From Sulfuricurvum sp. IAE1 (GTDB lineage: Bacteria; Campylobacterota; Campylobacteria; Campylobacterales; Sulfurimonadaceae), in NCBI GenBank assembly GCA_945867285.1, contig CAMBHX010000094.1, positions 1 through 6,288 of the forward strand: a DNA stretch of 6,288 nt. Direction: 5' to 3'. Positions 5,504 through 6,288 of the stretch are shown in pieces. Numbering within the stretch: the stretch's first letter is position 1; every line of letters starts with the position of its first letter. Below the pieces are notes generated by a model, which was not told the DNA's origin, made no database searches, and saw nothing but the letters and a program-made list of their open reading frames with translations. A program made the position numbers and the translations under genes.

Positions 5504-5764
5504 ATGCGACGTTTTAGACGATTTTTTGCACTGTTGTTTATCCTCTCACTTTTTGTGGGTGTGGTTCATGAAATAGACCATGAGCACTTACAGGGTGACA
5601 CATGTGAAGTGTGTTTATTTGCCCATTCTCCGCTTATTTTAAGCGATACCGTTGAATTGCCAAAGGTTGATGGTGCAGTTATTGTTTTTGACGCTCGTAT
5701 CCCACCATTACGATTTGTATCGACTATCCCTGCACAAAGTCGTTCCCCTCCGCTTTTTTCCTAA
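5504..5764 (+). CDS. Secreted small His/Cys metal-binding protein
   Basis: This 86-residue protein starts with a basic n-region (RRFRR) and one hydrophobic segment (about 7-21), either a signal peptide or a membrane anchor. Immediately after it lies a dense cluster of potential metal ligands, HEIDHEH-x5-CEVC-x3-H, comprising H22, D25, H26, H28, C34, C37 and H41. The remainder (42-86) is neutral and ends in a Ser-Arg-Ser-Pro-Pro-Leu-Phe-Ser tail, reminiscent of small DUF2946-like proteins encoded beside metal receptors and transporters. I infer a periplasmic zinc (or copper) binding or chaperone role. The start is fixed by a strong AAGGGGA site at 5494-5500. The following outer-membrane gene begins 53 nt downstream with no terminator between, so the two are probably one operon. 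The family assignment is from pattern only. Confidence 0.75.
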   Translation: MRRFRRFFALLFILSLFVGVVHEIDHEHLQGDTCEVCLFAHSPLILSDTVELPKVDGAVIVFDARIPPLRFVSTIPAQSRSPPLFS

Positions 5765-5817
5765 CATCATTATTTTCTCTTTAAACAAACAAATTTTATG
5801 ATTACTAGGATATTTAC

Positions 5818-6288
5818 ATGAAAAAATTATTATTATCAACTATGGCTGCCACCTGTATTTTGGCTAACGACACAGAGCTTCAAACGTTAAAAGCACAAAT
5901 GGAACAAATGTCTCAAATGATGCGAGGTATGCAAGAAAAAATAACTCTTCTTGAAAAAGATAAATCAGCTACTACTGTTGCATCCACCTCGACCGAAACA
6001 TCTAAGCCTGCGAACTCAACTAAACCGTCCACTCTCGCAGATTCTGCATCAAAAGTCTCTTCGCTCATCAATCCATCCCTCATATTTGATATGTCCTATG
6101 TGAGCCGCAATATCAAAGATGAGCATATCGCACATATGGGACTTCCAGGTATCACTCATAGTCTTTATGGCAGCCACGCTCATGGGGATAGTTCGCACGC
6201 TAGCTATAATGCTGAAAATGGCTTCAACCTCAATTATGCTGAGCTTGGGTTTAGCGGTACTGTTGATCCGATGTTTGATGCAGCCACA
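5818..6288 (+). CDS. Outer-membrane barrel protein, probable zinc-regulated receptor (partial)
   Basis: The reading frame is open from the ATG at 5818 to the window edge, giving the first 157 residues. A signal peptide (1-16, cleavage after ILA) is followed by a coiled coil (about 20-47, LKAQMEQMSQMMRGMQEK region), a Ser/Thr/Ala-rich linker (about 48-82) and the start of a beta-barrel domain (NPSLIFDMSYVSRN, 85-98). The segment 103-127 has six histidines (H103, H106, H114, H120, H122, H127). It is followed by GFNLNYAELGFSGTVDPMFDA (135-155), which resembles the GFSLGESEL..SANID pattern of proteins annotated as zinc-regulated TonB-dependent outer-membrane receptors. No TonB box or plug domain is visible in this part. 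An AGGA site (5807-5810) seven bases upstream supports the start. The His-rich stretch and the metal-binding neighbour suggest metal uptake. A generic porin is the alternative. Confidence 0.75.
   Translation, partial: MKKLLLSTMAATCILANDTELQTLKAQMEQMSQMMRGMQEKITLLEKDKSATTVASTSTETSKPANSTKPSTLADSASKVSSLINPSLIFDMSYVSRNIKDEHIAHMGLPGITHSLYGSHAHGDSSHASYNAENGFNLNYAELGFSGTVDPMFDAAT

Noticed and set aside
5818..5856. Reading the outer-membrane protein as a lipoprotein because of Cys13 in its leader.
   Set aside because: The residues before Cys13 (Ala-Ala-Thr) do not fit a lipobox, and a good signal peptidase I site (ILA) follows at 16.

Overview
The window looks like an ordinary chromosomal segment of a free-living member of the Campylobacterota (former Epsilonproteobacteria), perhaps near Sulfurimonas or Sulfuricurvum. 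This rests on three things: rho directly followed by murI, an order I recall from Helicobacter pylori; a secreted Sel1-repeat protein with regularly spaced cysteine pairs, as in the Helicobacter Hcp proteins; and moderately AT-rich, compact gene packing. The genus is an inference. There is no phage, insertion sequence, CRISPR array, tRNA or rRNA.

Layout from left to right. Bases 1-1393 on the minus strand carry rho and, one base beyond it, the first 20 codons of murI (glutamate racemase), which runs off the left edge. A 176-bp divergent intergenic region follows. It holds a textbook consensus promoter and a C-rich, G-poor leader for rho, and a weaker promoter for the plus-strand Sel1/Hcp-like gene (1570-2427). 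That gene converges on a small YchJ-type SEC-C protein (2484-2882, minus). After another divergent region, rmuC (3143-4450, plus) appears to start at the transcription start of its own promoter, so it may be leaderless. It converges with a 6-bp stop overlap on a CDP-alcohol phosphatidyltransferase of the phosphatidylserine synthase type (4445-4993, minus). Upstream of that, on the same strand, is a single-domain parvulin PPIase, PpiC (5122-5400). Divergent from ppiC, a His/Cys-rich secreted small protein (5504-5764) and a His-rich outer-membrane barrel protein (5818 to the right edge, partial) form what looks like the start of a zinc-acquisition operon.

Most genes are independent housekeeping units: transcription termination, cell wall precursor supply, phospholipid synthesis, protein folding and DNA maintenance. 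The clearest functional pair is the right-hand metal locus, where a periplasmic metal-binding peptide and a presumed zinc-responsive outer-membrane receptor share a promoter overlapped by an inverted repeat and a Zur-like half-site. No wholly new system is evident. The points most worth following are the rut-like rho leader, the possible leaderless start of rmuC, the cysteine architecture of the Sel1 protein, and the zinc locus with its candidate operator.
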